A stretch of 64,000 nt of DNA from Algibacter lectus (lineage in GTDB: Bacteria; Bacteroidota; Bacteroidia; Flavobacteriales; Flavobacteriaceae). The notes beneath the pieces are model-generated. The model worked only from the letters and a program-made list of their open reading frames with translations. It had not been told where the DNA came from and searched no databases. Positions 27,770-36,513 of this stretch are shown here, one piece after another; the first letter of the stretch is position 1; each line of letters opens with the position of its first letter. Both the position numbers and the translations under genes were made by a program. The stretch covers positions 186,001 to 250,000 of the forward strand of contig NZ_FOLN01000004.1 in assembly GCF_900112395.1 (NCBI RefSeq). Reading direction: 5' to 3'.

Positions 27770-28642
27770 ATGATTATTAAAAAACCTACCTTAGAAAAAA
27801 TTAGCCCAAGTTTCGGGAGCTCTATATTAGTTAGGCAACACGGTGAAAAAGCTGATAAAAACAATGCTTTTTGGCACTTTCACCCTGAATTAGAACTTGT
27901 GTATGTAAACAAGGGACAAGGAAAAACACATATTGGTAATCACCTATCTTACTTTAATAATAGTCAACTTATATTAATTGGTGCTAATTTACCACACAAT
28001 GGGTTTACCGATAGACTTACAGCCAACGGAACTGAAACTACAGTGCAGTTTGCTTCTAATTTTTTAGGTGACGATTTTTTAACAGTGCCCGAAATGGCAA
28101 ATATTGTTGCTTTATTTGAACGTGCTAAAAAAGGTATCCGTTTTCAAATAGATACTAAAAAGAAAATTGGACTTAAAATTGAAAAACTTTTAGAGCATGA
28201 CGGTTTAAAGCGCATGATTAAGTTTTTAGAAATTTTAAACCACTTATCTAAGACAGATGATTATACCTTGTTAAATGCCGACGGAATTGCCTTAGAAACC
28301 AATCCGCAGGACAGTAATAAGATTAATACTATATATAAGTATATCAATGCCAATTTTAATGAGCATATCGCTTTAGATGATATTGCAAATGAAGTAAGCA
28401 TGACGGTTCCTGCTTTTTGTCGTTACTTTAAAAAAACTACAGGAAAAACATTTACCCAGCTAGTAAATGAATATAGAGTTGTACACGCTACTAAGCTTTT
28501 AAACGAAAGCCAAATGAGTATTGCTGATGTTTGTTTTGAGTGCGGATTTAATAACTTCTCGCATTTTAATAAGCAGTTTAATGAAATTACCGGAAAGAGT
28601 GCTTCACAATACCGAAAGGAAATTAAGCATATTATTCAGTAG
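27770..28642 (+). CDS. AraC-family transcriptional regulator
   Basis: 290 residues. The N-terminal half is a cupin-like sensing domain (FHPELELVYVNKGQGKTHIG, ANLPHNGF), and residues ~190-290 are a double helix-turn-helix (IALDDIANEVSMTVPAFCRYFKKTTGKTFTQ and IADVCFECGFNNFSHFNKQF). AraC proteins bind paired direct repeats, usually just upstream of the -33 element, and often activate neighbouring genes. It is divergent from the four-paralog array, and a shared motif stands at a fixed place upstream of each array promoter. Control of the array by this protein is therefore a reasonable inference. The effector is unknown, perhaps a sugar or aromatic compound as in other cupin-type AraC proteins. 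Confidence 0.92.
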   Translation: MIIKKPTLEKISPSFGSSILVRQHGEKADKNNAFWHFHPELELVYVNKGQGKTHIGNHLSYFNNSQLILIGANLPHNGFTDRLTANGTETTVQFASNFLGDDFLTVPEMANIVALFERAKKGIRFQIDTKKKIGLKIEKLLEHDGLKRMIKFLEILNHLSKTDDYTLLNADGIALETNPQDSNKINTIYKYINANFNEHIALDDIANEVSMTVPAFCRYFKKTTGKTFTQLVNEYRVVHATKLLNESQMSIADVCFECGFNNFSHFNKQFNEITGKSASQYRKEIKHIIQ

Positions 28643-28691
28643 AAAAATAGGCAAATCTTTTATTATTAAGAATGAATAATTATCACTTCTA

Positions 28692-29765
28692 TTAACGTAG
28701 ATTATGATGCAATTTAGTAGACACGTTTTCCCCAATGGCCCTATCATCGTTTAATGGGTCACCTACAGACGTTAAATCTTCAATATTTTCAACCATTACT
28801 TTATCTAATAAAATACCATGTCCAACATCGTTAACATGCGTGCCATCCCCACTATTTAAATTAGATAAAATAGTCCCATCGTTTTCTGCGATATCCGTCC
28901 AGAAATCAAGAGCCTTATCCGTGTAAGTGTTTAGAATAGCATCTCGAACATCTATTTGAGTTTGAACATCCGCCAGTTCAGAAAAGTATCTAGGTTGCGT
29001 TGTAGTTATCCAAATAGGAACAGAACTATTTGTTGCTTCGGAATTAATCTCTGCAAAATTAGTTAGCTGTGTCGAAGTTGAATACCCATTATAAGTATCA
29101 TTAGATGGTAAATTCAGAATAATTGCAATAGGATTATATGATAATGCCTTTGTAATATTTCTATCTGTTTTAATAGTTACTCCAGGAGGTAATACTGTAG
29201 AAGATTCAGTTGGTAACAAATCGTAAGTTGTAAGCCCTCCTAAACCCAAATTAACAACATTTAGCATTGTATTCTTTTGAAACAAAGCCTCATTATATTT
29301 ATACACCCACGAGTTTTCTATTGTAGACGCTCCTAACCCTTCCGCAGTAGAAGATCCGATAACAACAATATTACAGGTTGAATCATCATCTGAAATTTCG
29401 AAGACACTATCACTAGCATCTGTTAAAGTTCCCGATGTAACACGCACTAAACCAGCTTTAGACACATCGTTAGGTACGCTCCAGGCGTAACTACTAGTTA
29501 CATTTGACACAGTTGCTATATTAGTCCATGTACTTCCATCATCAATTGAATATTCTAAAGTAACATCGTTACTCAAATTATTGCTTTCCCAAGAAATACT
29601 CGGTATTTTTCCTACTTGCCAAAACTCACCACCGTTAGGAGAAGTTAGAGTTAAATCCGAAAACGTAGAAGGATTTACGAAATCCTTTAATACAGATTCA
29701 GTTTGAGAGTATGCCTTTGGATTAAAACACAAGACAAGTATTATAAAATATAAATAACTTTTCAT
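28692..29765 (-). CDS. Secreted SGNH-type hydrolase with Ig-like domain
   Basis: 357 residues from MKSYLYFIILVLCF, with a signal peptide ending AYSQ. An Ig/FN3-like domain (~38-125: NGGEFWQVGKIPSISWES...) precedes the SGNH domain. Block I reads VVIGSSTAEGLGAS (nucleophile Ser), block III LPSNDTYNG, and block V DGTHVNDVGHGIL (Asp/His). SGNH enzymes hydrolyse esters on lipids, sugars or polysaccharides. No sorting domain or lipobox is visible. Substrate unknown. It is the terminal gene before the AraC gene, which converges on it. Confidence 0.85.
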   Translation of the reverse strand: MKSYLYFIILVLCFNPKAYSQTESVLKDFVNPSTFSDLTLTSPNGGEFWQVGKIPSISWESNNLSNDVTLEYSIDDGSTWTNIATVSNVTSSYAWSVPNDVSKAGLVRVTSGTLTDASDSVFEISDDDSTCNIVVIGSSTAEGLGASTIENSWVYKYNEALFQKNTMLNVVNLGLGGLTTYDLLPTESSTVLPPGVTIKTDRNITKALSYNPIAIILNLPSNDTYNGYSTSTQLTNFAEINSEATNSSVPIWITTTQPRYFSELADVQTQIDVRDAILNTYTDKALDFWTDIAENDGTILSNLNSGDGTHVNDVGHGILLDKVMVENIEDLTSVGDPLNDDRAIGENVSTKLHHNLR

Positions 29766-29841
29766 AAGAGAACACATTACACCCTACAAACATTAAAAGT
29801 CATACAGATTAAAGTATAAAAAGCAATATTAGCAAGTTAAC

Positions 29842-30498
29842 TTACAAAACACCTTCCCATTCTTTATCAAACTGATTTAAAAACTGAAGCATAAACTCAT
29901 GTCTTTCTCCAGCAACCAATTCTCCTGTTTCTGTATTCATTCTATCTTTTAAAAGCAATAACTTTTCGTAGAAATGATTTATTGTTGGAGCAGTCGATTT
30001 TTTATATGCTTCCTTACTCATATTTAGATCTGGTTTTATTTCCGGATCGTAAAGTGCTCTATTTTTAAAACCACCATAATTAAAGCAACGTGCAATACCA
30101 ATAGCTCCAATAGCATCTAAACGATCGGCATCTTGCACCACATTTAATTCTGGAGAAGTAAACTTCTGCTCTATATTTCCGCCTTTAAACGATATGTTTT
30201 CGATAATATTAACCACATGCTGAATTGTTTCGTTATCAACATTTAACCTCGATAGAAAATCACGAGCTACTTTTGGCCCCACAGTTTCATCTCCATTATG
30301 AAATTTACTATCTGCAATGTCATGAAGCAAAGCACCAAGAGCAACAACAAACCCATTTACTTTTTCCGTTTTCGAAATTAAAAGCGCATTTTTATAAACT
30401 CGTTCTATATGAAACCAATCGTGGCCTCCCTCGGCTCCTTCAAGTTTTTCTTTTACAAAAACAATTGTTTTATTTATGATGTTTTCTTGATTTGTCAT
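29842..30498 (-). CDS. HD-domain phosphohydrolase
   Basis: 218 residues. The metal-binding HD pattern is present: GGHDWFHIERV (His), ALLHDIADSKF (His-Asp) and VVQDADRLDAIGAIGIARCF (Asp). Members of this group, like E. coli YedJ, are uncharacterised phosphohydrolases that may act on nucleotides. Cytoplasmic. Its start is 76 bases from the end of the AraC/GyrI gene on the same strand. Confidence 0.9.
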   Translation of the reverse strand: MTNQENIINKTIVFVKEKLEGAEGGHDWFHIERVYKNALLISKTEKVNGFVVALGALLHDIADSKFHNGDETVGPKVARDFLSRLNVDNETIQHVVNIIENISFKGGNIEQKFTSPELNVVQDADRLDAIGAIGIARCFNYGGFKNRALYDPEIKPDLNMSKEAYKKSTAPTINHFYEKLLLLKDRMNTETGELVAGERHEFMLQFLNQFDKEWEGVL

Positions 30499-30574
30499 GG
30501 TATAAAAATAGAAAGATTATCAAGTAAATAATATTCCTTTTTAAAAGAATTTAGTTTTTATATATTTTAACAAC

Positions 30575-31495
30575 CTACATTACCGGAATATAAAAATCTA
30601 CAATAGCTTTACCTTCTGGATGTTCTCGCATATCGTTTTGATATATTTCAAAAGGCGTACTATCTGCTTTTGCATAGCCATTATCGTGCATCCAAATAAA
30701 GAGACCGCTCCACGATTTTTCAAAATCTTGAGGAGTGATTTCAAATCGGCCAACAATATACTTCCCTGCTTTGGTAGATAAATTATGAATATCGCCTTCA
30801 ACTAAAACGGGTTCTTTTGTTAACACCGAAATACTCATACGTACTTTATTAGCATCTGTAATTTTAAAACTATCATGAAAAACTCTAGCTAATCTCGTTT
30901 CAGAATTTTGCATTAACCCCTTAGAAATAGCCCATTTTATAATCCTTTCAAAAGCTTTATCAATATTTTCAACGCCAATATGCGTTAGGCTTGCAAAATG
31001 TAATTCGGGTATTTGTTTTACTTCAATGTTTGCATTCATTTCAATCCAATTTAAATGATTATTAATATTGCAAAAATAGCTTTCGAGCATAAAATTCTCT
31101 TGTCCAATCTTGCTTTCAACTATACCAATCTTGCTAAATTTATACGGATGTTGATTTTTAAATTCAGAAGGACTAAGGTTGTAAAATTTCTTAAAAGCTC
31201 GCGTAAAAGCAGAGTTTGTACTAAAACCAACATGCAAAGCAATTTCTGTAATGGTAAATTCTTTTTTATGAATTAACATAGCAGCAGCACGCTCTAGACG
31301 TTTTCTACCAATATAACTATTTAAAGTTTCGCCAATAATACTTTTAAAAATACGATGAAAATGAAAGGGAGAAAACAAAGCTATTTCCGAAACGCTTTCT
31401 AAGGATAACACATTGGAGTCTAAATGTGCATCAATAAAAGATAGCGCTAAGTTTACACGCTTTATATAATCTTTATCCTGGTTAAATAATGTCAT
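30575..31495 (-). CDS. AraC regulator with GyrI-like effector domain
   Basis: 306 residues. The order is reversed relative to classical AraC proteins: the double helix-turn-helix is N-terminal (~10-110: LESVSEIALFSPFHFHRIFKSIIGETLNSYIGRKRLERAA; ITEIALHVGFSTNSAFTRAFKKFYNLSPSEF). A GyrI-like small-molecule-binding domain follows (~155-306). This is the Rob/MarA-like arrangement often linked to drug or redox responses. No obvious target gene is adjacent. Confidence 0.92.
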   Translation of the reverse strand: MTLFNQDKDYIKRVNLALSFIDAHLDSNVLSLESVSEIALFSPFHFHRIFKSIIGETLNSYIGRKRLERAAAMLIHKKEFTITEIALHVGFSTNSAFTRAFKKFYNLSPSEFKNQHPYKFSKIGIVESKIGQENFMLESYFCNINNHLNWIEMNANIEVKQIPELHFASLTHIGVENIDKAFERIIKWAISKGLMQNSETRLARVFHDSFKITDANKVRMSISVLTKEPVLVEGDIHNLSTKAGKYIVGRFEITPQDFEKSWSGLFIWMHDNGYAKADSTPFEIYQNDMREHPEGKAIVDFYIPVM

Positions 31496-31501
31496 AGATA
31501 T

Positions 31502-31540
31502 AAAAAACCCCTAAAAAACGGAATTCATTTTTTAGAGGTT
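31502..31540 (-). terminator. Terminator of plsC-desaturase operon
   Basis: Stem AACCCCTAAAAAA / TTTTTTAGAGGTT with one mismatch, and an A-tract giving U on the minus strand. It lies between the desaturase stop and the regulator start. Confidence 0.75.
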
Positions 31541-31590
31541 CATAGAATTTTATTAGTTTTTATTCGGTCTAAATATTTAACCTAAATAAA

Positions 31591-32589
31591 CTATTTAATA
31601 ATAGCCGGTTGCACCCATTTAAACTCAAAAGAGTTTTCTGGAACTTTCATACGCTCGGCAACACGCGTCATTCTAGACGGAAGTTTCATGAGGTAATCTC
31701 TAGCTTTTTCAGCTTCATCATTCAGGTTGGTTATTTTATCAATCTCCCAACGCTTGGTTAATTTCTCTAAAATATCAATATAATCCATAGAAGTATAAAC
31801 CCCAATACGTTGTGCTGTATTAGAAAACTCTTCGAATGCCGAACCAATTTTACCGCCAGTTTCACGTAAAAAGTGAGCAGGCATGGTAATTTTTTGTTTC
31901 ATCATGTAATGGAAAGCCATCATCATTTGGTTTGGATCCACTTCAAAAATACGCTCTACAAACTCCGAGTACGCATGGTGGTGTCTCATTTCATCACCAG
32001 CAATAATCTTACACATTTTAGCTAAACGCTTGTTACCAAAATCTTTTGCAATTTTAGCCACACGGTTGTGAGATACGTAAGTTGCTAACTCTTGGAAACT
32101 TGTGTAAACAAAGTTTTTATAAGGATCTCTATCAGTTCCAATATCAAACCCATCAGCAATTAAATGCTGCGTAGTTACTTCTATTTCGCGCATATTTACA
32201 CGACCAGAAAGATAAAGATATTTGTTAAGCACATCACCATGGCGGTTTTCTTCACCTGTCCATTGGCTTACCCATTTAGACCAACCATTTTTACCATTAA
32301 CTTGGTCTACGCCTTCTACATCCATTAACCAAGACTCGTAAGTTGGCAGTGCTTCTTCAGTAATCATATCACCAACTAAAACCACCCAGAAATCGTAAGG
32401 CAACTCTTTGGCTAACTCTCTAATTTCTTTTACCTCTTCAAAAAATTCTTCATCATTACCTTCTGTATTTGGTAAAAAGTCGGTAGGTTGCCATATTTTT
32501 TCAATCGGAATTAAATATTTCTGAACCAAGGCATCAATATCCTTCTCCAAAAAGTTCATTACTTCAATTCGTTTGTTTTTTAACGCCAT
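31591..32589 (-). CDS. Acyl-ACP desaturase
   Basis: 332 residues. Two di-iron EXXH motifs characterise the soluble stearoyl-ACP desaturase family: EENRHGD and DEMRHHHAY. Further iron ligands lie in the first helix pairs (EEALPTYESW). The enzyme introduces a cis double bond into acyl-ACP chains for membrane fluidity. Its gene follows plsC by 12 bases, so phospholipid acylation and desaturation are cotranscribed. Cytoplasmic. Confidence 0.93.
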   Translation of the reverse strand: MALKNKRIEVMNFLEKDIDALVQKYLIPIEKIWQPTDFLPNTEGNDEEFFEEVKEIRELAKELPYDFWVVLVGDMITEEALPTYESWLMDVEGVDQVNGKNGWSKWVSQWTGEENRHGDVLNKYLYLSGRVNMREIEVTTQHLIADGFDIGTDRDPYKNFVYTSFQELATYVSHNRVAKIAKDFGNKRLAKMCKIIAGDEMRHHHAYSEFVERIFEVDPNQMMMAFHYMMKQKITMPAHFLRETGGKIGSAFEEFSNTAQRIGVYTSMDYIDILEKLTKRWEIDKITNLNDEAEKARDYLMKLPSRMTRVAERMKVPENSFEFKWVQPAIIK

Positions 32590-32601
32590 CGGAATGTGTT
32601 T

Positions 32602-33339
32602 TTAATTTTTTATATGTTCTACAATAGTGGTTTCCACACTATTTATCAAATCTTGTCTATTAGCAAAGGTACTAACTTTTATAGGCTTATGCACGGTAAA
32701 TTTTATGTGAGTGCCCAAACCCATTGGGAATTTGCCATAACGCAATGTTTTCCAAGAGTTATTTATGGTAATAGGGACAACTAATGCAGATGGTATTTTT
32801 TTAAGTAAAATTTCCAATCCTTTTGTTTGAAAAGGCTTTGGTTTACCATCTACACTACGCGTGCCTTCCGGAAAAATTACCGCGGCACGTTTAGTTTCTT
32901 CTATATACTCACCAAACTTCATAATAGCCGGTAAAGATTGTCTTGGATTTTTACGATCTATTAAACAAGAGCCACCGTGTCGCAAGTTGTAAGATACACT
33001 TGGTATGCCTTTTCCTAATTCAATTTTACTAATAAATTTAGGATGATGTTTACGCATATACCACATAAGTGGTGATATATCGTACATACTTTGGTGATTA
33101 GAAACAATAATTATGGGTTGATCGGTAGGAATATCGTGTGGGTTATCAAAAGTAAAACGTGTACCCAAAATATTTAAGCAGCGCATTAAAAAAAACTGCA
33201 AGGCATCCACACTTTTTTTAAGCGCTTGATACCCAAAAACCCTATAGCAAAATGCTTGAATAGGGTGAAATATAACAATGGTTAATAAAAACGCAAAGGC
33301 ATATATAATAGTTAGCGGATAAGATATCAGTTTTACCAT
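32602..33339 (-). CDS. plsC: 1-acyl-sn-glycerol-3-phosphate acyltransferase
   Basis: 245 residues. N-terminal membrane helix (~5-28), then the acyltransferase motif NHQSMYD (HX4D), GSCLIDRKNPRQS, and FPEGTRS. The protein transfers an acyl chain to lysophosphatidic acid in phospholipid synthesis. Cotranscribed with the desaturase. Exact acceptor specificity is inferred from family. Confidence 0.9.
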   Translation of the reverse strand: MVKLISYPLTIIYAFAFLLTIVIFHPIQAFCYRVFGYQALKKSVDALQFFLMRCLNILGTRFTFDNPHDIPTDQPIIIVSNHQSMYDISPLMWYMRKHHPKFISKIELGKGIPSVSYNLRHGGSCLIDRKNPRQSLPAIMKFGEYIEETKRAAVIFPEGTRSVDGKPKPFQTKGLEILLKKIPSALVVPITINNSWKTLRYGKFPMGLGTHIKFTVHKPIKVSTFANRQDLINSVETTIVEHIKN

Positions 33340-33366
33340 GCCTCAAAAATAAGTAAAAACTTAGTC

Positions 33367-33762
33367 TTAAAAAACAGGCACACACTTGTTATTTTCGCAA
33401 ATTATGTCGCTTGGTGGATTTGGCACAGAACAATCTGATAAAATATTCCATTTTGTATTAAATTCAGCTTCAACCCGATTATAGTTTTCTACCAAAGTCT
33501 TTAAGTTTTCTAAGTTAATAGAAGTAGAATAAACCAAGTACCCTTGCGGTCCGCCACAGGCTTTACTACCATAAGCCATAAACTCGCAACTGTGAGTACC
33601 ATCACAAACAGATGCATAAATAATTTCATCAATTTCAATCTTTAACTGAGCGAGTTCTAATCGATCAATCTCTATATCGCCATAATCATCTTCCTCACAC
33701 TGAAAAGCCATAAACAGCATACTAAACAAAAATAAGCTTGGCAGTAAAATAGATTTCCGCAT
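33367..33762 (-). CDS. Small Cys-containing lipoprotein, unknown
   Basis: 131 residues. The signal peptide ends in the lipobox MAFQC (Cys22), then EEDDYGD. The mature part has six or so Cys residues (CDGTHSCEF, ACGG, DCSVPNP, ICENNKC), suggesting disulfides. I recognise no family. It lies 27 bases upstream of plsC on the same strand, so it may be the first gene of that operon. Likely periplasmic or outer-membrane. Confidence 0.75.
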   Translation of the reverse strand: MRKSILLPSLFLFSMLFMAFQCEEDDYGDIEIDRLELAQLKIEIDEIIYASVCDGTHSCEFMAYGSKACGGPQGYLVYSTSINLENLKTLVENYNRVEAEFNTKWNILSDCSVPNPPSDIICENNKCVPVF

Positions 33763-33820
33763 AAAACAGTTTTTATTTTATAGATGCAGAACACAAGAAA
33801 TGGTTGCGTAAAAATGCAAA

Positions 33821-33844
33821 AAACCACGATAAATCGTGGTTTTT
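33821..33844 (-). terminator. Terminator of bacilliredoxin gene
   Basis: Stem AAACCACGAT / ATCGTGGTTT with a short A-rich loop, flanked by A and T runs. It follows the bacilliredoxin stop by 33 bases. Confidence 0.8.
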
Positions 33845-33876
33845 ATATAAATTAAATCAAGTTTTTATAAACTCGA

Positions 33877-34287
33877 CTAGCAATTTGCATTGTAAGCATC
33901 AACAAGGTTTTCAGCAATTAATTCTGCTGGACGACCTTCAATGTGGTGACGCTCTAACATGTGTACTAATTCGCCATCTTTAAACAAAGCCATACAAGGT
34001 GAACTTGGAGGAAACGGAACCATAAATCCACGAGCCGCATCAACAGCCTCCTTATCAACACCTGCAAAAACCGTAGTAATATGGTCTGGACGTTTTGCGT
34101 TTTGCAAACTCATTCTCGCACCTGGACGCGCATTAGCTGCTGCACAACCACAAACCGAATTTACAACTACAAGTGTAGTTCCCGGTTTTGCAATAGCCGC
34201 CTCAACCGCCTCGGCAGTGTGTAATTCTTCAAAACCAACGTTGGTTAAATCCTCACGCATAGGTTTTACTAATTCTGCTGGATACAT
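33877..34287 (-). CDS. BrxA/BrxB-type bacilliredoxin
   Basis: 136 residues, matching the YphP/YqiW family. The active-site CGC (C46-G47-C48) lies in [17 protein letters not shown]. The [29 protein letters not shown] segment is conserved in the family. These proteins remove bacillithiol from proteins, or act as thiol-disulfide isomerases, in oxidative stress. The gene has its own -7 box and terminator. Cytoplasmic. Confidence 0.93.
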   Translation of the reverse strand: MYPAELVKPMREDLTNVGFEELHTAEAVEAAIAKPGTTLVVVNSVCGCAAANARPGARMSLQNAKRPDHITTVFAGVDKEAVDAARGFMVPFPPSSPCMALFKDGELVHMLERHHIEGRPAELIAENLVDAYNANC

Positions 34288-34326
34288 ATCTTTTAAATTT
34301 TTATGTTTTATAATTAATCTCTGTTA

Positions 34327-34334
34327 CAAAGTTA
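34327..34334 (-). promoter_or_regulatory. -7 box of bacilliredoxin gene
   Basis: TAACTTTG on the minus strand is a perfect TAnnTTTG match, giving a leader of about 35 bases. Confidence 0.55.
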
Positions 34335-34415
34335 GTCAAAAATCATGCGATTTAAGACAACTGTCATGTTTAAGTCGTTCATAACCACCAAAACCTGACA
34401 AATTTACGTGTAATT

Positions 34416-34583
34416 CTTTGGGCGTTTCCCTACGGGTCAGGCTATCCGCTATATCTTTTTTGTTCAAACCAAGTTTCATACTTCATATTAAACCTAAGCT
34501 CACAAGTAAAGTTCGAGCTAAAATTAAACCATAGGCAAATCACAAAAAAGGATGCCGCTACTATCCTTAACGCACATATCCGC
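34416..34583. repeat. Dispersed intergenic element, copy B
   Basis: The 404-base gap 34288-34691 between divergent genes contains this second copy. The left arm CTTTGGGCGTTTCCC...GGGTCAGGCTATCCGC and the right arm GATGCCGCTACTATCC.TAACGCAC match copy A at 21283. Here the arms are separated by about 95 bases of AT-rich DNA, and ATCTTTTTTGT / ACAAAAAAGGAT flank that centre as an inverted pair. Confidence 0.75.
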
Positions 34584-34661
34584 CAAAATAAATCATAAGT
34601 TAAAAGCATCACAAATTCGCCAATGTTGTAACAAAACCCATAAAAATTCAACTAACAATAG

Positions 34662-34669
34662 TATATTTG
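34662..34669 (+). promoter_or_regulatory. -7 box of J-domain gene
   Basis: TATATTTG, a perfect TAnnTTTG match, 22 bases before the ATG at 34692. Confidence 0.5.
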
Positions 34670-34691
34670 AACCATAAAAAACAAACAGTAC

Positions 34692-35471
34692 ATGAGTTTT
34701 ACAAAATGGATAGGCGCCTCTTTAGGTTGGTCGTTTGGCGGACCAATAGGTGCCATAATAGGCTTAGCATTAGGTAGCGTTATAGACGCCATGTCCGACG
34801 GAAAAGGAAGTCCTTTTTTAAACCAAGGACAACCTCAACAAGGCCAAAGAACCACATATAGCACACGCACACAACAACGCCCACAAACACAATCGGGAGA
34901 TTTTGAGGTAAGCTTACTTATTCTAGCTTCTATTGTTATAAAAGCCGATGGTAAACAAGACCAACGCGAACTAGATTACGTACGTCAACAATTTGTAAAT
35001 ATGTACGGCAAGGAGCGTGCAAATACTGCTTTTGCCCTTTTTAAAAACATAAACAAACAAAACAATATTTCTACACGCCAAGTTTGTTTGCAAATTAAAC
35101 AAATGATGGATCACCCATCCCGTTTACAACTTATGCACTTTCTTTTTGGTATAGCCAAAGCCGATGGTGTTGTAACTGAAGACGAGGTAAAACAAATTTA
35201 TACCATAGCTGGCTATTTAGGCATAAGCTCTCGAGATTACGAAAGTATAAAAGCCATGTTTTACGATAGTAGTGACAACGCTTATAAGGTTTTGGAAATC
35301 ACTAAAAGTGCTAGTGTAGACGAAATTAAAAAAGCCTACCGTACTATGGCTAAAAAATATCATCCAGATAAAGTTATTCATCTAGGAAAAGAACACCAAC
35401 AAGGTGCCGAAGAAAAATTTAGACAAGTACAAGCTGCTTACGAGCAAATACAAAAGGAACGCAGATTTTAA
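34692..35471 (+). CDS. TerB and J-domain co-chaperone
   Basis: 259 residues. A Gly-rich hydrophobic N-terminus ([22 protein letters not shown]) may be membrane-associated, followed by a Gln-rich linker. A TerB domain is at ~70-190 ([30 protein letters not shown]) and a C-terminal J-domain at ~196-258 with HPD at 224-226. The layout is that of DjlA-type proteins, which stimulate Hsp70 (DnaK) ATPase. A -7 box lies upstream. Confidence 0.92.
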   Translation: MSFTKWIGASLGWSFGGPIGAIIGLALGSVIDAMSDGKGSPFLNQGQPQQGQRTTYSTRTQQRPQTQSGDFEVSLLILASIVIKADGKQDQRELDYVRQQFVNMYGKERANTAFALFKNINKQNNISTRQVCLQIKQMMDHPSRLQLMHFLFGIAKADGVVTEDEVKQIYTIAGYLGISSRDYESIKAMFYDSSDNAYKVLEITKSASVDEIKKAYRTMAKKYHPDKVIHLGKEHQQGAEEKFRQVQAAYEQIQKERRF

Positions 35472-35585
35472 TTAAGCAGATTAAGCGCTACTTTAAAAAA
35501 AGCATTTTTCACCTCAAAAATAATTGGTAATAAGAACTTTAAGTAATAAATTTAGTGCACAACACTACATTAATCCTTCTTTCTT

Positions 35586-36038
35586 ATGAAAAACATGTTC
35601 AATTCCAAAGACACACAAGCTGTTGTTGAAAGAATTAAAAACTTAGACAATCAAGCCCAACCGCTTTGGGGCAAAATGAGCGTAGACCAAATGTTAGCGC
35701 ATTGCAACGTAACTTACGAAATGGTTTATGACAATAAGCACCCAAAACCAAACGCTTTTAAACGTTGGATGCTAAAAACCATTGTAAAACCTATAGTTGT
35801 AGGCGACAAACCTTATAAAAAGAATAGTCGTACCGCTCCAGAATTTGTAATTACCGATACCAAAAACTTTGATTTAGAAAAAAGCAGACTCGTTGATTTT
35901 ATTAACAGAACGCAACAGTTAGGCGCAAATCATTTCGAAAATAAAGCATCGCATTCCTTTGGCAACCTAAATAATAAAGAATGGAATACCATGTTTTACA
36001 AACACTTAGACCATCACTTAAATCAATTTGGGGTTTAA
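35586..36038 (+). CDS. DUF1569 / DinB-like protein
   Basis: 150 residues matching DUF1569: WGKMSVDQMLAHCNVTYEM, KPNAFKRWMLKTIVKPIVVG and SHSFGNLNNKEWNTMFYKHLDHHLNQFGV. Three His residues in a four-helix arrangement resemble the metal site of the DinB superfamily. The biochemical role is not established. Its transcript ends at the bidirectional hairpin at 36045. Confidence 0.9.
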   Translation: MKNMFNSKDTQAVVERIKNLDNQAQPLWGKMSVDQMLAHCNVTYEMVYDNKHPKPNAFKRWMLKTIVKPIVVGDKPYKKNSRTAPEFVITDTKNFDLEKSRLVDFINRTQQLGANHFENKASHSFGNLNNKEWNTMFYKHLDHHLNQFGV

Positions 36039-36044
36039 ACCCAT

Positions 36045-36078
36045 AAAAAAAAGCCAACTATTAAATAGTTGGCTTTTT
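36045..36078. terminator. Bidirectional terminator
   Basis: Stem AAAAAGCCAACTA / TAGTTGGCTTTTT (36048-36060 with 36066-36078) between two convergent genes, with A and T tracts on both sides. Confidence 0.92.
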
Positions 36079-36101
36079 AATTTTAATAATATCAATAAGT
36101 A

Positions 36102-36335
36102 TTATTTATCGATATAAGTTTTAGTTTCAGTTCCTTTTCCAAAAACCATAACTAATTTATCTTGTTCATCTGTATAAACAGCTTCTAGTTTCCATCCTTC
36201 ACTTTCAGATGCTTCAATTAAGCACTTACGCACATCAGGATTAAAAAGGTTTAAATTTGTTTTTACTGTATCTGCATTAATATTAACAGAAAATAAAAGC
36301 ATTGCTGCTACGCTTAATAATTGTAATTTTTTCAT
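36102..36335 (-). CDS. Small secreted protein, unknown
   Basis: 77 residues, with a signal peptide (MKKLQLLSVAAMLLFSVNINA) leaving about 56 mature residues. The mature part includes NPDVRKCLIEASESEGWKLEAVYTDEQDKLVMVFGKG. There is a single Cys and no family that I recognise. A strong promoter upstream and a shared terminator downstream support it as a real, separately transcribed gene. Confidence 0.75.
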   Translation of the reverse strand: MKKLQLLSVAAMLLFSVNINADTVKTNLNLFNPDVRKCLIEASESEGWKLEAVYTDEQDKLVMVFGKGTETKTYIDK

Positions 36336-36373
36336 TGAGAGAAATTTGTTGGTTAAACATAAAAATTATGTCT

Positions 36374-36402
36374 GCAAAACTACAATGTATCACACAATTA
36401 CA
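36374..36402 (-). promoter_or_regulatory. Promoter of the 36102-36335 gene
   Basis: -7 box TAGTTTTG (36374-36381) with TTG at 36400-36402 and an 18-base spacer. A full match to the Bacteroidota promoter layout. Confidence 0.7.
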
Positions 36403-36513
36403 ACAAAATATTAGTTAACTGTACTTTATTAACGTCAAACTAAATCATGTAACTAAAAACGAAAAACGGGCACTATTATTCGCAATAAAAAACCTTGATA
36501 AACTAGAGTGATT

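Noticed and set aside
34442-34651. 69-codon minus-strand frame
   Set aside because: Lies across intergenic element copy B; no matching frame in copy A, so not a conserved gene.
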